64,000 nucleotides of DNA from JAWMQL01 sp033283165 (GCA_033283165.1 JAWMQL010000002.1:936675-1000674), one strand, 5' to 3'; shown: positions 54,062-63,647, counted from the stretch's first letter. Made by a program: numbers and translations. The notes: a model not told the origin generated them from the letters alone.

Positions 54062-55048
54062 ATGGACAGAATACATTCGGGATCGGTTAGAGTGAAAGAT
54101 CTGCGAAAAATCCTGAAGCTCCTGGACCCGAATATTCGCGCCAAAAACCTGCACGCGGCGCGCCTCGCCCTGCGGGGAAAGTGGTGGCAGATATCGAGCT
54201 CGAACCAGCCGGACCCTGTCTTCCTGGTCGGCTGTTCACGCTCGGGAACTACTGTGACGTATGAGACCATGGTCTTTTCCAGTGCGTTTCTCAGTTTCGG
54301 CTACGAGATTCCGCAGTTCTGGAACAGCCTGTACGGGCCCCCCAACAATGGTTGGGTTTCAGAGGCTGCGAGTGCCGAAGACGCGGTGCCGGAACACCGC
54401 AGGGCGGCGTTGCGCTATTTCTACCAGCATCTGGGGGCGGGACTGGTGCTGGACAAGACCTGCATCAATACCCTGCGCATTCCCTATCTGTACAAACTGT
54501 TCCCCGAGGCACGCTTCGTCTTCATCCATCGGGATGGCCGCGACAACATCAGTTCCATGATGGATGGATGGCGCCAGGGCCGCACGGATGGCGGCTTCGG
54601 ACTCACCCAGTTCCTTGGGCCCTCACCCGAAACGGTATCGATTAATAATGGTGAGTTCAGCGAGTGGCATTTCTTTTTACCTCCAGGCTGGCGTAACTAT
54701 AACCGGGCCAGCCTTGAAGAAGTGTGTGCGTATCAGTGGCTGACGGCCAATGGCCTGGCCCTGGCAGCGGCGAAGAGCATCCCCCCGGAGCAGTGGATAC
54801 AGATTCGCTACGAGGACATCCTGGACCGGCCGGTGGAACTGTTCCGAGAGGTCTTTGAAAGCCTGGGCATCCCCTTCGACACTCGGCTGGAAGCACACTG
54901 CGCCAGTCTGGACAGCCACCCCACCAGCGTTATCAGTGGGCCGCCGCGGCGCCAGAAGTGGCGTAAACGACACCCCGAAGAGATCGCCCGCATCCTTCCC
55001 CGCATAGGACCCATGCAGCGGCAGCTCGGCTATGACGTGAGTGACTGA
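54062..55048 (+). CDS. PAPS-dependent sulfotransferase family protein (A)
   Basis: A 328-aa protein. Phosphosulfate-binding VFLVGCSRSGTTVTYETM near residue 54, 3'-phosphate-binding FVFIHRDGRDNISSMMDGW near 153, and QIRYEDILDRPVELFREV, the usual late sulfotransferase segment. It transfers sulfate from PAPS to a hydroxyl or amine. It lies 6 bp after the previous sulfotransferase-like gene, and its stop is directly followed by the GT2 start (TGAATG), so all are one operon with the ligase and lyase. Confidence 0.9.
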   Translation: MDRIHSGSVRVKDLRKILKLLDPNIRAKNLHAARLALRGKWWQISSSNQPDPVFLVGCSRSGTTVTYETMVFSSAFLSFGYEIPQFWNSLYGPPNNGWVSEAASAEDAVPEHRRAALRYFYQHLGAGLVLDKTCINTLRIPYLYKLFPEARFVFIHRDGRDNISSMMDGWRQGRTDGGFGLTQFLGPSPETVSINNGEFSEWHFFLPPGWRNYNRASLEEVCAYQWLTANGLALAAAKSIPPEQWIQIRYEDILDRPVELFREVFESLGIPFDTRLEAHCASLDSHPTSVISGPPRRQKWRKRHPEEIARILPRIGPMQRQLGYDVSD

Positions 55049-55960
55049 ATGGTCAAATATCCCGACACAATGCCCATCCCCGGTCTTGTTAGTATCATCA
55101 TTCCGGCCTATAACGCGGCGGGGTGGGTAAACCGTGCCATCGACAGTGCCCTGGCGCAGACCTACGCCGAGCGGGAGATCCTGGTGGTAAACGATGGCAG
55201 TACCGACACCACCGCTGACGTGCTGGCCGGGTACGGCGGGGCTATCCGTGTGCTGACCCAGCCCAACGGTGGACTCAGCAGCGCCCGTAACCTTGGCATC
55301 AAAGAAGCCAGGGGGGAGTTCCTCGCCTTTCTGGATGCTGATGATTACTGGTTGCCGCAGAAACTGACGCGGCAAGTGGGCTGCCTGAAACGGGACCCGG
55401 GCCTGGGGTTCTGCTCCACCCGCACTAAGCTGGTAAGCCCCGAAGATGAGCCCCTGGGCACCTGGGACTGCCCGAAAATGGATGTCACCCTGCTGCGCAC
55501 CCTCTTCCTGCGGCACGCCAGCATTCCCGGCAGCGGCTCCGGTGTCATGGCACGCAGCCACCTGTTCAAACGGGCGGGACCGTTTGATACACAACTGCGC
55601 AGCCTGGAAGATATCGACATGTGGATGCGACTGGCAGCGCTGTGCGATTACGCCTGCATCGATGCGCCACTGACAGTAATAGTCAAATCACCGACCAGCA
55701 TGAGCGGCAATCTCGAGATTATGCGTCGTTCAGCGATCCAGGTAATGAGAAAGAACCGCGAACTGCTCCCCCGAAGAGAGCGCGGTCGTTTCTGGCAGGC
55801 CGCCTATGCGGGCATGCTCACCGACTATGCCAAATGGGAGATTCGAGCGGGGCGGCGCAGGGCTGCAATCCTGCATTTATTGGAGGCTTTCCTGCGCGCA
55901 CCGATTGTGCAGGGAAGGCTATGTCTCGGTTTGATTTTCGATGCCTTGCGGATGAGTTAA
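55049..55960 (+). CDS. Family 2 glycosyltransferase
   Basis: A 303-aa GT-A enzyme. VSIIIPAYNAAGWVNRAIDS at the start, VVNDGSTDTT, NGGLSSARNLGIKEARGEF, and the metal-binding D-A-D (96-98) in FLDADDYWLPQK. It adds a sugar to the lipid-linked repeat unit. It is the last gene of the rightward operon and converges on a sulfotransferase gene with 40 bp between. Only this one GT besides the initiating enzyme is found in the window, so other glycosyltransferases must lie elsewhere. Confidence 0.92.
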   Translation: MVKYPDTMPIPGLVSIIIPAYNAAGWVNRAIDSALAQTYAEREILVVNDGSTDTTADVLAGYGGAIRVLTQPNGGLSSARNLGIKEARGEFLAFLDADDYWLPQKLTRQVGCLKRDPGLGFCSTRTKLVSPEDEPLGTWDCPKMDVTLLRTLFLRHASIPGSGSGVMARSHLFKRAGPFDTQLRSLEDIDMWMRLAALCDYACIDAPLTVIVKSPTSMSGNLEIMRRSAIQVMRKNRELLPRRERGRFWQAAYAGMLTDYAKWEIRAGRRRAAILHLLEAFLRAPIVQGRLCLGLIFDALRMS

Positions 55961-56000
55961 ATAGCACTACCCCTACATTCACGATCGAATGTCCGATAGG

Positions 56001-56804
56001 TCAGTCGTAGCCATAATTCTTCATCTGATCGCCCGCGATTCGCAATAAGCGGCGTTTTTCCAGGAAGTTCAAAGATGCTTGGTTGTGGCTCGCCCAATCT
56101 GCTCGATTCAAGCTTTTGAAATTGTTGCTTAACTCGACACAGCCTAAATAATCGCCCAACCGTTCCTGAACAGGCGTCGAGCTGACAAGTTCTTCGTACT
56201 TGATCAGCTGGCCAAAGTCCGCGTGGTGAAAATCTCCGGCAAGACGCGTCCAATGCTCCGCGTAAAACTCCAATGCGTGCGGATCGCCTGGGCGATCCAG
56301 CCATTCACGGCGCTTGATAGAGGTGAGGCAAGCAAGAGGGTGGCGTACCAGGAAGACAAATTTTGCTGAGGGAAAAAGCATCTTTAGAAAGCGAGCTGTT
56401 TCAAGGCCTGACTGGACTTCCTTTATACCCCAGTTCCCGTAGCCAAGCTCACGGGCGGGACGCGCATAAACGGCTTCTAGGAACGCGCGAAATGATTTGA
56501 TAAAGACTTCCATGGGGGGATTCATACAGGCAATCCACTTATTGAATCCTTCCTTTCCAGCACTACTGAACTCCTCGTACTGTTGAGCACCATTACCGCC
56601 AAAGCCAAACTTAAAGCTTTGCCCGCCTGAGCCGAGCATCTGTTCATAGGAGGAAAAGGCATCAGCCATTTGGTCCAGCGCCCCGCCTGCTTCCCCCCAG
56701 ACCAGGGTCTGCCCGCAAGCAGTAATCATCCGTTGTAGCATGGTACTTCCGGAACGCCATCCAGCAGAGAATATAAAAACAGGCTGATCCGTCACTATTG
56801 ACAT
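56001..56804 (-). CDS. PAPS-dependent sulfotransferase family protein (B)
   Basis: A 267-aa protein. Phosphosulfate loop VFIFSAGWRSGSTMLQRM at residues 9-26, 3'-phosphate site FVFLVRHPLACLTS near 150, and LIKYEELVSSTPVQERLGDY. It is the last of four genes on the minus strand, 9 bp after the propeller-like gene. Its companions are secreted, so it either sulfates something used by them or belongs functionally with the EPS sulfotransferases across the convergent boundary. Confidence 0.88.
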   Translation of the reverse strand: MSIVTDQPVFIFSAGWRSGSTMLQRMITACGQTLVWGEAGGALDQMADAFSSYEQMLGSGGQSFKFGFGGNGAQQYEEFSSAGKEGFNKWIACMNPPMEVFIKSFRAFLEAVYARPARELGYGNWGIKEVQSGLETARFLKMLFPSAKFVFLVRHPLACLTSIKRREWLDRPGDPHALEFYAEHWTRLAGDFHHADFGQLIKYEELVSSTPVQERLGDYLGCVELSNNFKSLNRADWASHNQASLNFLEKRRLLRIAGDQMKNYGYD

Positions 56805-56813
56805 ACCATTGCA

Positions 56814-58193
56814 TTAGTCCATGCCAAGCGGCGCGATTTGCAGCCGGGTAAGCAACCCGGCTCCATTTTCCTCTGACCAGACAAGCCAGTGAGTCGTGCC
56901 GCTCTTGACTATAGCGACGTCTCCGAGCGGGAGGGAGCTGTTCACAAGGATGTTGGCCTCCAACGCACTTTGCGCTAAATTGCCGTTCTTATCCAGGGAG
57001 TTGACATACAGGTTGCGATTGAGCGGAGTATCAGCTGCTCGTGAACCGACAGCCACGACGGTCCAAGAGGTTTTGTACCAGTACGCTGCAAGGCGAGGTG
57101 CCACGTTCACCGGCGTGTAAAACAGCGGGATGATTTCCTCGCTCTGCCAAGTTTTCGCTCCAGGTGTTTCGGAGTTCGGATTGTGGTTGAAGCGCAGGTT
57201 CGGGAGGCTGAGAAGCGTCGCAGCTGCGACCTCGTTGTCATTACGGTTAAGAGTTGATCCGGTTGCAAACAATACAACATCGTCCTGAATCAGCAGAACT
57301 CCTGGGCTCGAGCCAAGCGAGTAGGCTGGCGAGCGAAGCACGTTAGTCACGACCGGCCGATCGTGCCTTGTCCAACGCAGTAGTGCGAAACGGCGGGTGT
57401 AACCACCACTTGCGCCCGGACTCCAGCCGTATTCATCATCCCAGGTCAGCAGATGAGTATTATCTCCCGCGAGGACGATTTGCGCCGTTCCGCCCATAAC
57501 GTACGCATGATCACTGGTGCTGCGAGGATATGGGCTTGAAGGGGCGTTCCAACCGGTCCCGTATCGAGTCAGAGGCTCCTCGATACTCTTGCTGTAGGTA
57601 AGGTCTCCGAGCGCCCTGGGTATGCCTTTGATATCGACTTTCGCAGCACGCAACCGATAGTGTTTACCGGAACCCGCTTCCTGCCAGAGTACCACGAAAC
57701 CGTCTGCCGCGGCGGCGACGGTTGGAAGCGCTTGGTTTGGGGCACCGTCGGCAATAGGTGATCCACAGGGGTGGTCTACATGGCCATTCTCTTCGATGAT
57801 CGTGCTGAAGATATCCCAATCCTGGTTTTCACTGATCTGCTGCCAGACCAGAAGAAAACGCCCGGCGCTGTAAGCGACGGCCGGCTTTTCGCGCACGATT
57901 TCATCCTTGCATGCGACCAGCAGCTCTTTTATCGTGCTGCCATCCTCTGCGATCAGAGCGGCTTTCAGTCTCGATACAGGGCCGACGAAATAGTGGCCGG
58001 AAGTCTGCCATACCAATAACGAGCGACGATTTCCGCTTGCAGCGGTGATTTCCCTGATCTCCCCTTCTGTTGCTGGCACAGTACTATGTATCAAGCTCGT
58101 CATTTCGACCTGGATCCCCGGAGCCCGCGCCCAGACGAAGCAGGCGGCCAGCTGTAAGCTCAGACATAAAACAGCCTGAAGATCTCTCCGCAT
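56814..58193 (-). CDS. Secreted propeller-like protein of unknown function (LVWQ repeats)
   Basis: A 459-aa protein. ATG 58193 overlaps the upstream stop by one base (TAATG), which decides the start. The N-terminal region (LQAVLCLSLQLAACFVWARA) is signal-peptide-like with a possible lipobox (LAAC). The body repeats a strand motif of the type LL-V-W-Q: RRSLLVWQTSGHYF, RFLLVWQQISENQ, FVVLWQEAGSGK, HWLVWSEENGAG, spaced about 50 residues or multiples of that, as in beta-propellers. No enzyme motif is seen. Its partner genes are another propeller-like protein and an HzsA-related di-haem protein. Confidence 0.6.
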   Translation of the reverse strand: MRRDLQAVLCLSLQLAACFVWARAPGIQVEMTSLIHSTVPATEGEIREITAASGNRRSLLVWQTSGHYFVGPVSRLKAALIAEDGSTIKELLVACKDEIVREKPAVAYSAGRFLLVWQQISENQDWDIFSTIIEENGHVDHPCGSPIADGAPNQALPTVAAAADGFVVLWQEAGSGKHYRLRAAKVDIKGIPRALGDLTYSKSIEEPLTRYGTGWNAPSSPYPRSTSDHAYVMGGTAQIVLAGDNTHLLTWDDEYGWSPGASGGYTRRFALLRWTRHDRPVVTNVLRSPAYSLGSSPGVLLIQDDVVLFATGSTLNRNDNEVAAATLLSLPNLRFNHNPNSETPGAKTWQSEEIIPLFYTPVNVAPRLAAYWYKTSWTVVAVGSRAADTPLNRNLYVNSLDKNGNLAQSALEANILVNSSLPLGDVAIVKSGTTHWLVWSEENGAGLLTRLQIAPLGMD

Positions 58194-59416
58194 TATGGAT
58201 TGTCCTCCGAAAGCCTGCGAATCCGGAAAATGCGTGTGGTCAGGGGGACTCCGTCCTTGACCTGTGTTGCGCCCCGCCATGGCGCCAGGCGGCCGTACAG
58301 ATTCCCGGTCCAGTCCCGTCCGACCAGCTGGGTTACCATCAAATCACTGCGGTCCGTGGATTTTGTATCGGCTACCATGGAAGAGAATACAGCAGCTCCA
58401 CGTAGCGCATTCGGATGAATTGGCGACAAGTACCATCTGCCATCCGACATCAGTGTGGCAGTCGTCGACTTCAGATCGGTCGGAACCCGGCGGATGTCAT
58501 ACTCGTCGCCACCGTTTACGTAGACGGCCTGGCCACTCGGGTCCGCAACCAGGCTGTTCGGGGTGTCGAAATAGGCCTCCAGCGGTGGACCGTCGCCTAT
58601 GTGATGGGGCTTCTTTCCTCCGCGGCGAATCAGCCCGGCTATATGCTTGATGCTTCCGTCTGCCCCGATTCGGACCACCGCGTCGGGATTGCGGGACACA
58701 AAATAGCTGTTTCCATAGTTGTCGGCATCGCCCATAAAGGGGCTAAAACGCCAGAGTCTTTCAGGATCAGAAGGGTCGTAAATCGGCCACTTGCCAAGTT
58801 TTTGTATGCGCTTTGTCTTCGGGTCGAAGTCGAGTGCGCCCGCCGGCATCGCGACGATTAAATGCCCATCGATAGCACGATAAGCAACGCTCAACGCGCC
58901 TTTGAGAGTGGGTGCATCGTAGGTTTCACGGTTTGCCAGCTTGCCGCCGATCACCGTCGTAACGACGACACGTGATTCGTTCCATTGAAGCTGACGCACG
59001 GCGGCATTGCCGATATCGGCAATGAATACGCGGCCGTCCGGTGTGCAGGCGATGTTGAACGGGCTGTAGGCGATACCGATTCCCATACGAAACTGTGCCA
59101 GGTGTCCGGACCCGTCTCGATAGCCGGCACGTCCCGTACCCGCCAGGTGGTAGCGCAGCCCGTCGCCGGTGACGATGTCTATATATTGCCCATCCGCCAC
59201 GTATAGATTTCCCCTCTCATCTGCACACATGGAACTGACGCTGGCACCGGAATGCTCCACCGGGCCAGTCTCCGGCCCACCACCGAGGGCCTGGGTGAAG
59301 GCTTCAACGGTCCAGCGTTCGTTACGCCAATCCTCTAGCGCAAGAGCCTGGGCAGACAATATCAGCATGCCGCAGATATGAGCGCAGAGCGCAACGAGAC
59401 GTGTGATCGGTACCAT
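58193..59416 (-). CDS. Secreted NHL-like beta-propeller protein
   Basis: A 407-aa exported protein with a signal peptide (LVALCAHICGMLILSAQALA). Repeats such as MCADERGNLYVADGQYIDI, IACTPDGRVFIADIGNAAV and LVADPSGQAVYVNGGDEYDI are NHL-type blades. NHL propellers act as binding platforms or lyases/hydrolases; no catalytic residues are evident. It starts 3 bp after the HzsA-related gene and overlaps the next by one base, so it is co-translated with both. A periplasmic partner of the di-haem protein is plausible. Confidence 0.65.
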   Translation of the reverse strand: MVPITRLVALCAHICGMLILSAQALALEDWRNERWTVEAFTQALGGGPETGPVEHSGASVSSMCADERGNLYVADGQYIDIVTGDGLRYHLAGTGRAGYRDGSGHLAQFRMGIGIAYSPFNIACTPDGRVFIADIGNAAVRQLQWNESRVVVTTVIGGKLANRETYDAPTLKGALSVAYRAIDGHLIVAMPAGALDFDPKTKRIQKLGKWPIYDPSDPERLWRFSPFMGDADNYGNSYFVSRNPDAVVRIGADGSIKHIAGLIRRGGKKPHHIGDGPPLEAYFDTPNSLVADPSGQAVYVNGGDEYDIRRVPTDLKSTTATLMSDGRWYLSPIHPNALRGAAVFSSMVADTKSTDRSDLMVTQLVGRDWTGNLYGRLAPWRGATQVKDGVPLTTRIFRIRRLSEDNP

Positions 59417-59419
59417 GGC

Positions 59420-61930
59420 TCAACGCTCCGGTGTGGCAGCATAGGCCCCGGAATCGATCCAGGTACCAAGGACAGACAGCTCTTCCGGGCTGATTGTGCT
59501 GGGATGGTCGATCCCGAAGTCGATGTCATCCGTGTAGGTGTTATCGCTGCGACCATCGGTTCGTCGATTGGCAGCCTTCCAGTACAGAAGACTTTCCCGC
59601 GCAAACGCAGCGTTGATGTATTTACTGGAGTTGGGCCTCTGCAACGCGGTGCCTCTTTTGGTTTCGATCTGATCGGCAACGAATTCCTGCCGATAATCCC
59701 ACACAAGGCGATGATAGGTGGAGCCCTTGTCCACTCCCGAGAGATCAAGCCGCAAGCCTGCGTCGGCTTCTTCGCCGGAATGGCAGCTCAGGCAATGGGC
59801 GGCGAAAATCGGTTGGATGTCCTTGCTGTATTCATAGCGTATCACCGCCGCCTCATGCCGCTGGAGTTTCCCGTCACGCAGATACGGTACGATACCCGCT
59901 CCGAGAACCGGCACGTCCGCTCGGTGGGCCGCCATGCTGGACGAAAATGGCGGCCCCGGTCGGCTGTGAAGATGGCAGCCCGAACATAACCGCTTTTCTC
60001 CGGGTCGCAACGACTGAATCACCTGATCGCGCTTGATAACGAGGCCATTCCCATCTACGCCGGCCATCAGGTATGGCGTGTTGCAGGGCAGTTGTACCAA
60101 TGCCGAGCCGTCATCTTCAAGGGGCACATCGCCCAGTAATGCGGTCCGATTGCCGATCAGGCTGTTGAGGTGGTTTTTGCCTCGTATGATGTTTGGCCAA
60201 ACGCGCCAGAAACGTAGAGCCTTGAGTTCACTTTCGGGCAAACCATCGATCTCACAGCCCTGCAGGCCGCAGGCCTTGTAGTTTCCGAACGAGTAGCCGT
60301 TGATATGTCGGGTTTCCGAAATTGCAGAGGCCGTACCGAGTATACAACTGCCATCCCCGGTTTTCTTCATGTTCGCCTGTCGTGGTTTGTTTATCTCGTG
60401 AACAAAGCGGTAGGGCTCTGCGACACGGGCGGCAAACTCATGCCACAGCGGGTCGTCTTCGACTATCTCGAGATCTTCGGGCCCGTCGGAGGGGATCCGC
60501 GTAGTGCGGTATATACCGGCATCGCAACCCAGCGGCTGACCCTCGAGCGCCTCTGCACGCCTCTCGGGATTGGCCATGCCGCGGCCGCAGGCGCCCCGCA
60601 GAAACGTAAGCAGCAATTGCCCTTCCGGCAAACCTTCCGGGTCGCGCAGCTTGCCGAGAAACATTCCATCGCGCTTGAACGAGAAAGTGTCGGCCGAGCG
60701 TGCCCACGAAGCGACATTCACCATGTTGCGCGGTCGGAATACATCGGCAAGCTGATCCGTCTCGCCAATATACATACCCTCCACCATGTCTGGTTCCGGC
60801 TCCCAGCAGACAATTTCGCCACCCCCGAAATTGTTGCCGCGATAGTAGTTTGTCGCACAGATCCAGCCCGAAGACATCTCACCGAGAAAGTGCAGGCCTT
60901 TCACCGAGAAGCCGAAGCGTCCGTTCCCGTATTTGGAAGTATGGGCACCAAACAACGATTGCCAGTCGCCCCCCTCCTGATTCACCGAGGCTACCCAGAA
61001 CATGTTGTGGATGGTGCCAAACTTGTTCGGGCCGCCATTGTTAGCGCGATACGCGAGCATGTGATTAAGCTGCCAGGAGCTGTAAATCACTCGCCCGGAG
61101 CTGAGGACGAAGGGATTCAGTGCACCGTCTACTTCGTGAACGCCAACATTGTGCGGCTCTGTACCATCGGCGTTGGCAATCCATAATTGCAGGCTCTGAT
61201 GCGTCGCCGGTGTCGCACCTCGAAGAACGGTGCCCCATTTGGCCGAGCGGTTGGAGGTGAACATGATCTTGCCGTTGGGAAGCCAGACCGGCCCGAGGTC
61301 ATAGGTACCGGATCTGTGGGGCAATTTCCTGATCTCGCCGGTATCCAGACGGACAATCATAAGCTGGGCTTCCGAGCTCTTCTCCAATTTGCGGCCATTC
61401 CTTTCGAATTCCGGGCTTTGATACAGCACCGAAAATATGACTTCGCTGCCGTCGAAGGAAACCGCCGGATCCAGGGGGACACAGGGGGTTGCTTCCTTGA
61501 AGCAATCGAACAATATACGGCGATTCCCCTTGGCATCGATGTGAACCAGTTGCCCGGGTGCATTGAAGCCGGCAACTTGCAACTTGGTATCGGGAAGGCG
61601 ATCATTGACGTCCGGATGGTCTATGGTGAACGTCTCGCCCAGTCTGGTTTCGGCCTCCACCGGGCCCTGTGTGCGCGGTACGCGGACGTAGACGAAACCA
61701 AACGGTTCGGTAATGGTGTGCGCCAAAACCGGGTTGAAGACTGAGACCACGGTAAATAGCATGGCCAGGAATAGCTGCGAACACAAAAGGCTATGCCGGA
61801 ATCCAGGGTAGATAGTGATGGCCTCAAATAAGCACTTAAAGCAGAGCATAACCAGGCTCGCTGGCAACATGATGGCTTTTGCTGGCTCGTTCAACCAATA
61901 AGCCTGTAGTATGGTAGCCCAGATAACCAC
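59420..61930 (-). CDS. HzsA-related di-haem c protein
   Basis: An 836-aa exported protein resembling the alpha subunit of hydrazine synthase. Residues 80-450 form a propeller-like domain (WLPNGKIMFTSNRSAKWGTV; SSGRVIYSSWQLNHMLAY). Two haem-binding CxxCH motifs follow: CSGCH at 649-653 and CLSCH at 713-717 in FAAHCLSCHSGEEAD. The signal or anchor is LFLAMLFTVVSVFNPVLAHT, so initiation may be at an internal Met such as residue 28. No other hydrazine synthase subunits or anammox genes are nearby, so hydrazine synthesis should not be assumed. HzsA-related proteins occur in many bacteria without known function. First gene of a four-gene operon. Confidence 0.75.
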   Translation of the reverse strand: MVIWATILQAYWLNEPAKAIMLPASLVMLCFKCLFEAITIYPGFRHSLLCSQLFLAMLFTVVSVFNPVLAHTITEPFGFVYVRVPRTQGPVEAETRLGETFTIDHPDVNDRLPDTKLQVAGFNAPGQLVHIDAKGNRRILFDCFKEATPCVPLDPAVSFDGSEVIFSVLYQSPEFERNGRKLEKSSEAQLMIVRLDTGEIRKLPHRSGTYDLGPVWLPNGKIMFTSNRSAKWGTVLRGATPATHQSLQLWIANADGTEPHNVGVHEVDGALNPFVLSSGRVIYSSWQLNHMLAYRANNGGPNKFGTIHNMFWVASVNQEGGDWQSLFGAHTSKYGNGRFGFSVKGLHFLGEMSSGWICATNYYRGNNFGGGEIVCWEPEPDMVEGMYIGETDQLADVFRPRNMVNVASWARSADTFSFKRDGMFLGKLRDPEGLPEGQLLLTFLRGACGRGMANPERRAEALEGQPLGCDAGIYRTTRIPSDGPEDLEIVEDDPLWHEFAARVAEPYRFVHEINKPRQANMKKTGDGSCILGTASAISETRHINGYSFGNYKACGLQGCEIDGLPESELKALRFWRVWPNIIRGKNHLNSLIGNRTALLGDVPLEDDGSALVQLPCNTPYLMAGVDGNGLVIKRDQVIQSLRPGEKRLCSGCHLHSRPGPPFSSSMAAHRADVPVLGAGIVPYLRDGKLQRHEAAVIRYEYSKDIQPIFAAHCLSCHSGEEADAGLRLDLSGVDKGSTYHRLVWDYRQEFVADQIETKRGTALQRPNSSKYINAAFARESLLYWKAANRRTDGRSDNTYTDDIDFGIDHPSTISPEELSVLGTWIDSGAYAATPER

Positions 61931-62792
61931 ATCATAGCAGACAGGTTGTACTTCGCCTTACTGCCTTCGTTAGATCCTCTCCCGGCTCACAGGATCAGAT
62001 GGGCCTGTAGTCAAACAACACTGCCGGAAATATTTCACTATTTATCAGTGGATTATGTCTGGATGGAACAGCTAATTCCCTGCGATGCCACTCAGATTGA
62101 AAAACAGATATCAGCGCAACTGCTGACGCCGACGATTGCGATCTGAATCAATACTTTTCCGCTTGCCTTCGGCAATCTTTACAGTAAAGTGCGTTCCAAT
62201 CGAGCAGCGGCGGGAGCAAAAAACCAGCATCGGGTTAATGGCAGCTTTGATATTTGGGAAACTTTGTGACCCACATGACGAAACGTGTTCCAAATAGCGA
62301 GCCTTCCATAACATATAACTTTTAGCTTCAAATATTTCTTCTATTATTCGAATGAATTATTTCTATTTTTTAGTACAGGTGATAGCAAATTCAAGAGACC
62401 CATTAAATCTACTGCAAAGTAGAGAAGATGAACATAGGCAATAAAATTCGACAGGGAAGTCGCTGGCTGACACCATTGTCCAACAGGGATATGGCATGGA
62501 GACGACGTTTTTGTAAGGCTTGGAAAGCCCTTTTCATATTGCCTCTCAGCTGGTATCAGCACAGGCAAAAACATATCAGCTGAAGAGGGAAAACAGTAAT
62601 CCATACATGCAAGTTTCAATAATCGCGTGAGCCCATCTCTAGCCTCAGGAAAATCAAAACCGTAGCTTATGGTACTACTGGAAATAGATCGATAATAGCA
62701 ACTGTTATCGCGATGGTATCTAGATTGAGGTAAACTAACCAGCCCGTGGCTAGAGTTCTTAACATTCTAGTTGGTAGAGATTGGAGTGAATT
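61931..62792. other. A+T-rich intergenic region with at most one small ORF
   Basis: 862 bp between the HzsA-related operon and the fourth sulfotransferase. Composition shifts to A+T-rich from about 62130. Only the 51-aa ORF at 62428-62583 looks even possibly coding. No RNA gene, repeat array or inverted terminal repeat is visible. It probably marks the edge of an acquired segment. Confidence 0.5.
62428..62583 (+). CDS. Possible small basic protein (51 aa)
   Basis: ATG 62428 opens a 51-codon frame starting MNIGNKIRQGSRWL, with AGAG close upstream. It is rich in Arg, Lys and Trp (MAWRRRFCKAWKALFILPLS). The frame may be a chance ORF in A+T-rich DNA, a degraded gene end, or a short membrane-active peptide. 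No relative is recognised. Confidence 0.25.
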   Translation: MNIGNKIRQGSRWLTPLSNRDMAWRRRFCKAWKALFILPLSWYQHRQKHIS

Positions 62793-63647
62793 TTGTTCGT
62801 ATCTGATCGAATGGTTTTTCTTGAACTTCACAAAACCGGTTGCACCCATATTAGGAATATATTGCACCAAGAAATAGGCGGCGAACTTATCGGAAAGCAT
62901 AATCAAGCTACGCACGATTTATTTACCCGAGAAAGAAAGTTTATTGGCTCAATACGAAATCCTTGGGACTGGTATGTGTCGTTATGGGCATATGGCTGCG
63001 ATAAAAAAGGCGCAATTTTTAACCGCGCAACTTCAGAATCAGAGCTAAGAAAAATCAAAGGAAGGAGTAGCTTCTCCCGAATCTGGAGAAAATGGTTCAG
63101 CCAAGAAATAGACGAGCCTAGAAAATGGCGAGACGTATACAATGATTCCGCAAATTACAACGCATTCCGAGACTGGTTAAAGCTGATTCACAACTACCAT
63201 AATCGGGAAATACTTGATGAAGGCTATGAGTATGCGAAACTGAGCAAATTTGCAGGTTTTTTAACTTTTAGATATTTGAAAATATTCTGCTGTCGCATCG
63301 GAGAGAATGCCAAATTACAGGAGGTTTCGTCCTTAGAGGAAATGCTCGCTTTTGAAAAATCGAACTGTTTTGTCGATTATTTCATACGCAACGAGCATTT
63401 GGAGTCAGATTTATTTATTGCTCTTGAGGCCAGTGGCTGCGGACTAGCGGATGAAAGAAAACACGAATTGGCTCTAATCCCGAGGACTAATACCTCTTCG
63501 CGTTCCCAATTTCTAAGTAAATATTATGATGCCGATAGCCTGGCGTTGGTGGCCAACCGTGAACAGCTATTGATAAAGAAATTCAACTATCAACCGCCTG
63601 ATATTTGTTTCAGTCAGCACACCACGCAAGAAGCGGACTCCTTCTAA
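62793..63647 (+). CDS. Sulfotransferase family protein (C), A+T-rich
   Basis: A 284-aa protein starting at TTG 62793, with GGAG 9 nt upstream. MVFLELHKTGCTHIRNIL carries the K-T-G-C-T phosphosulfate loop typical of carbohydrate sulfotransferases (Sulfotransfer_2-like), and KFIGSIRNPWDWYVSLWAYG the 3'-phosphate site. Composition is far more A+T-rich (one sampled line has 24 of 60 G+C) than the EPS genes, and it lies next to an IS481-type element. This suggests horizontal acquisition. Its role in EPS or lipid sulfation is unproven. Confidence 0.8.
   Translation: MFVSDRMVFLELHKTGCTHIRNILHQEIGGELIGKHNQATHDLFTRERKFIGSIRNPWDWYVSLWAYGCDKKGAIFNRATSESELRKIKGRSSFSRIWRKWFSQEIDEPRKWRDVYNDSANYNAFRDWLKLIHNYHNREILDEGYEYAKLSKFAGFLTFRYLKIFCCRIGENAKLQEVSSLEEMLAFEKSNCFVDYFIRNEHLESDLFIALEASGCGLADERKHELALIPRTNTSSRSQFLSKYYDADSLALVANREQLLIKKFNYQPPDICFSQHTTQEADSF

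Noticed and set aside
59420..61930. Hydrazine synthase, implying anammox metabolism
   Set aside because: Only an alpha-subunit-like protein with two CxxCH motifs is present. Beta/gamma subunits and hydrazine dehydrogenase are absent, and the context is EPS and sulfotransferases.
62344..62619. 91-codon minus-strand ORF in the A+T-rich gap
   Set aside because: No ribosome site, no domain, and composition consistent with non-coding DNA; not called.
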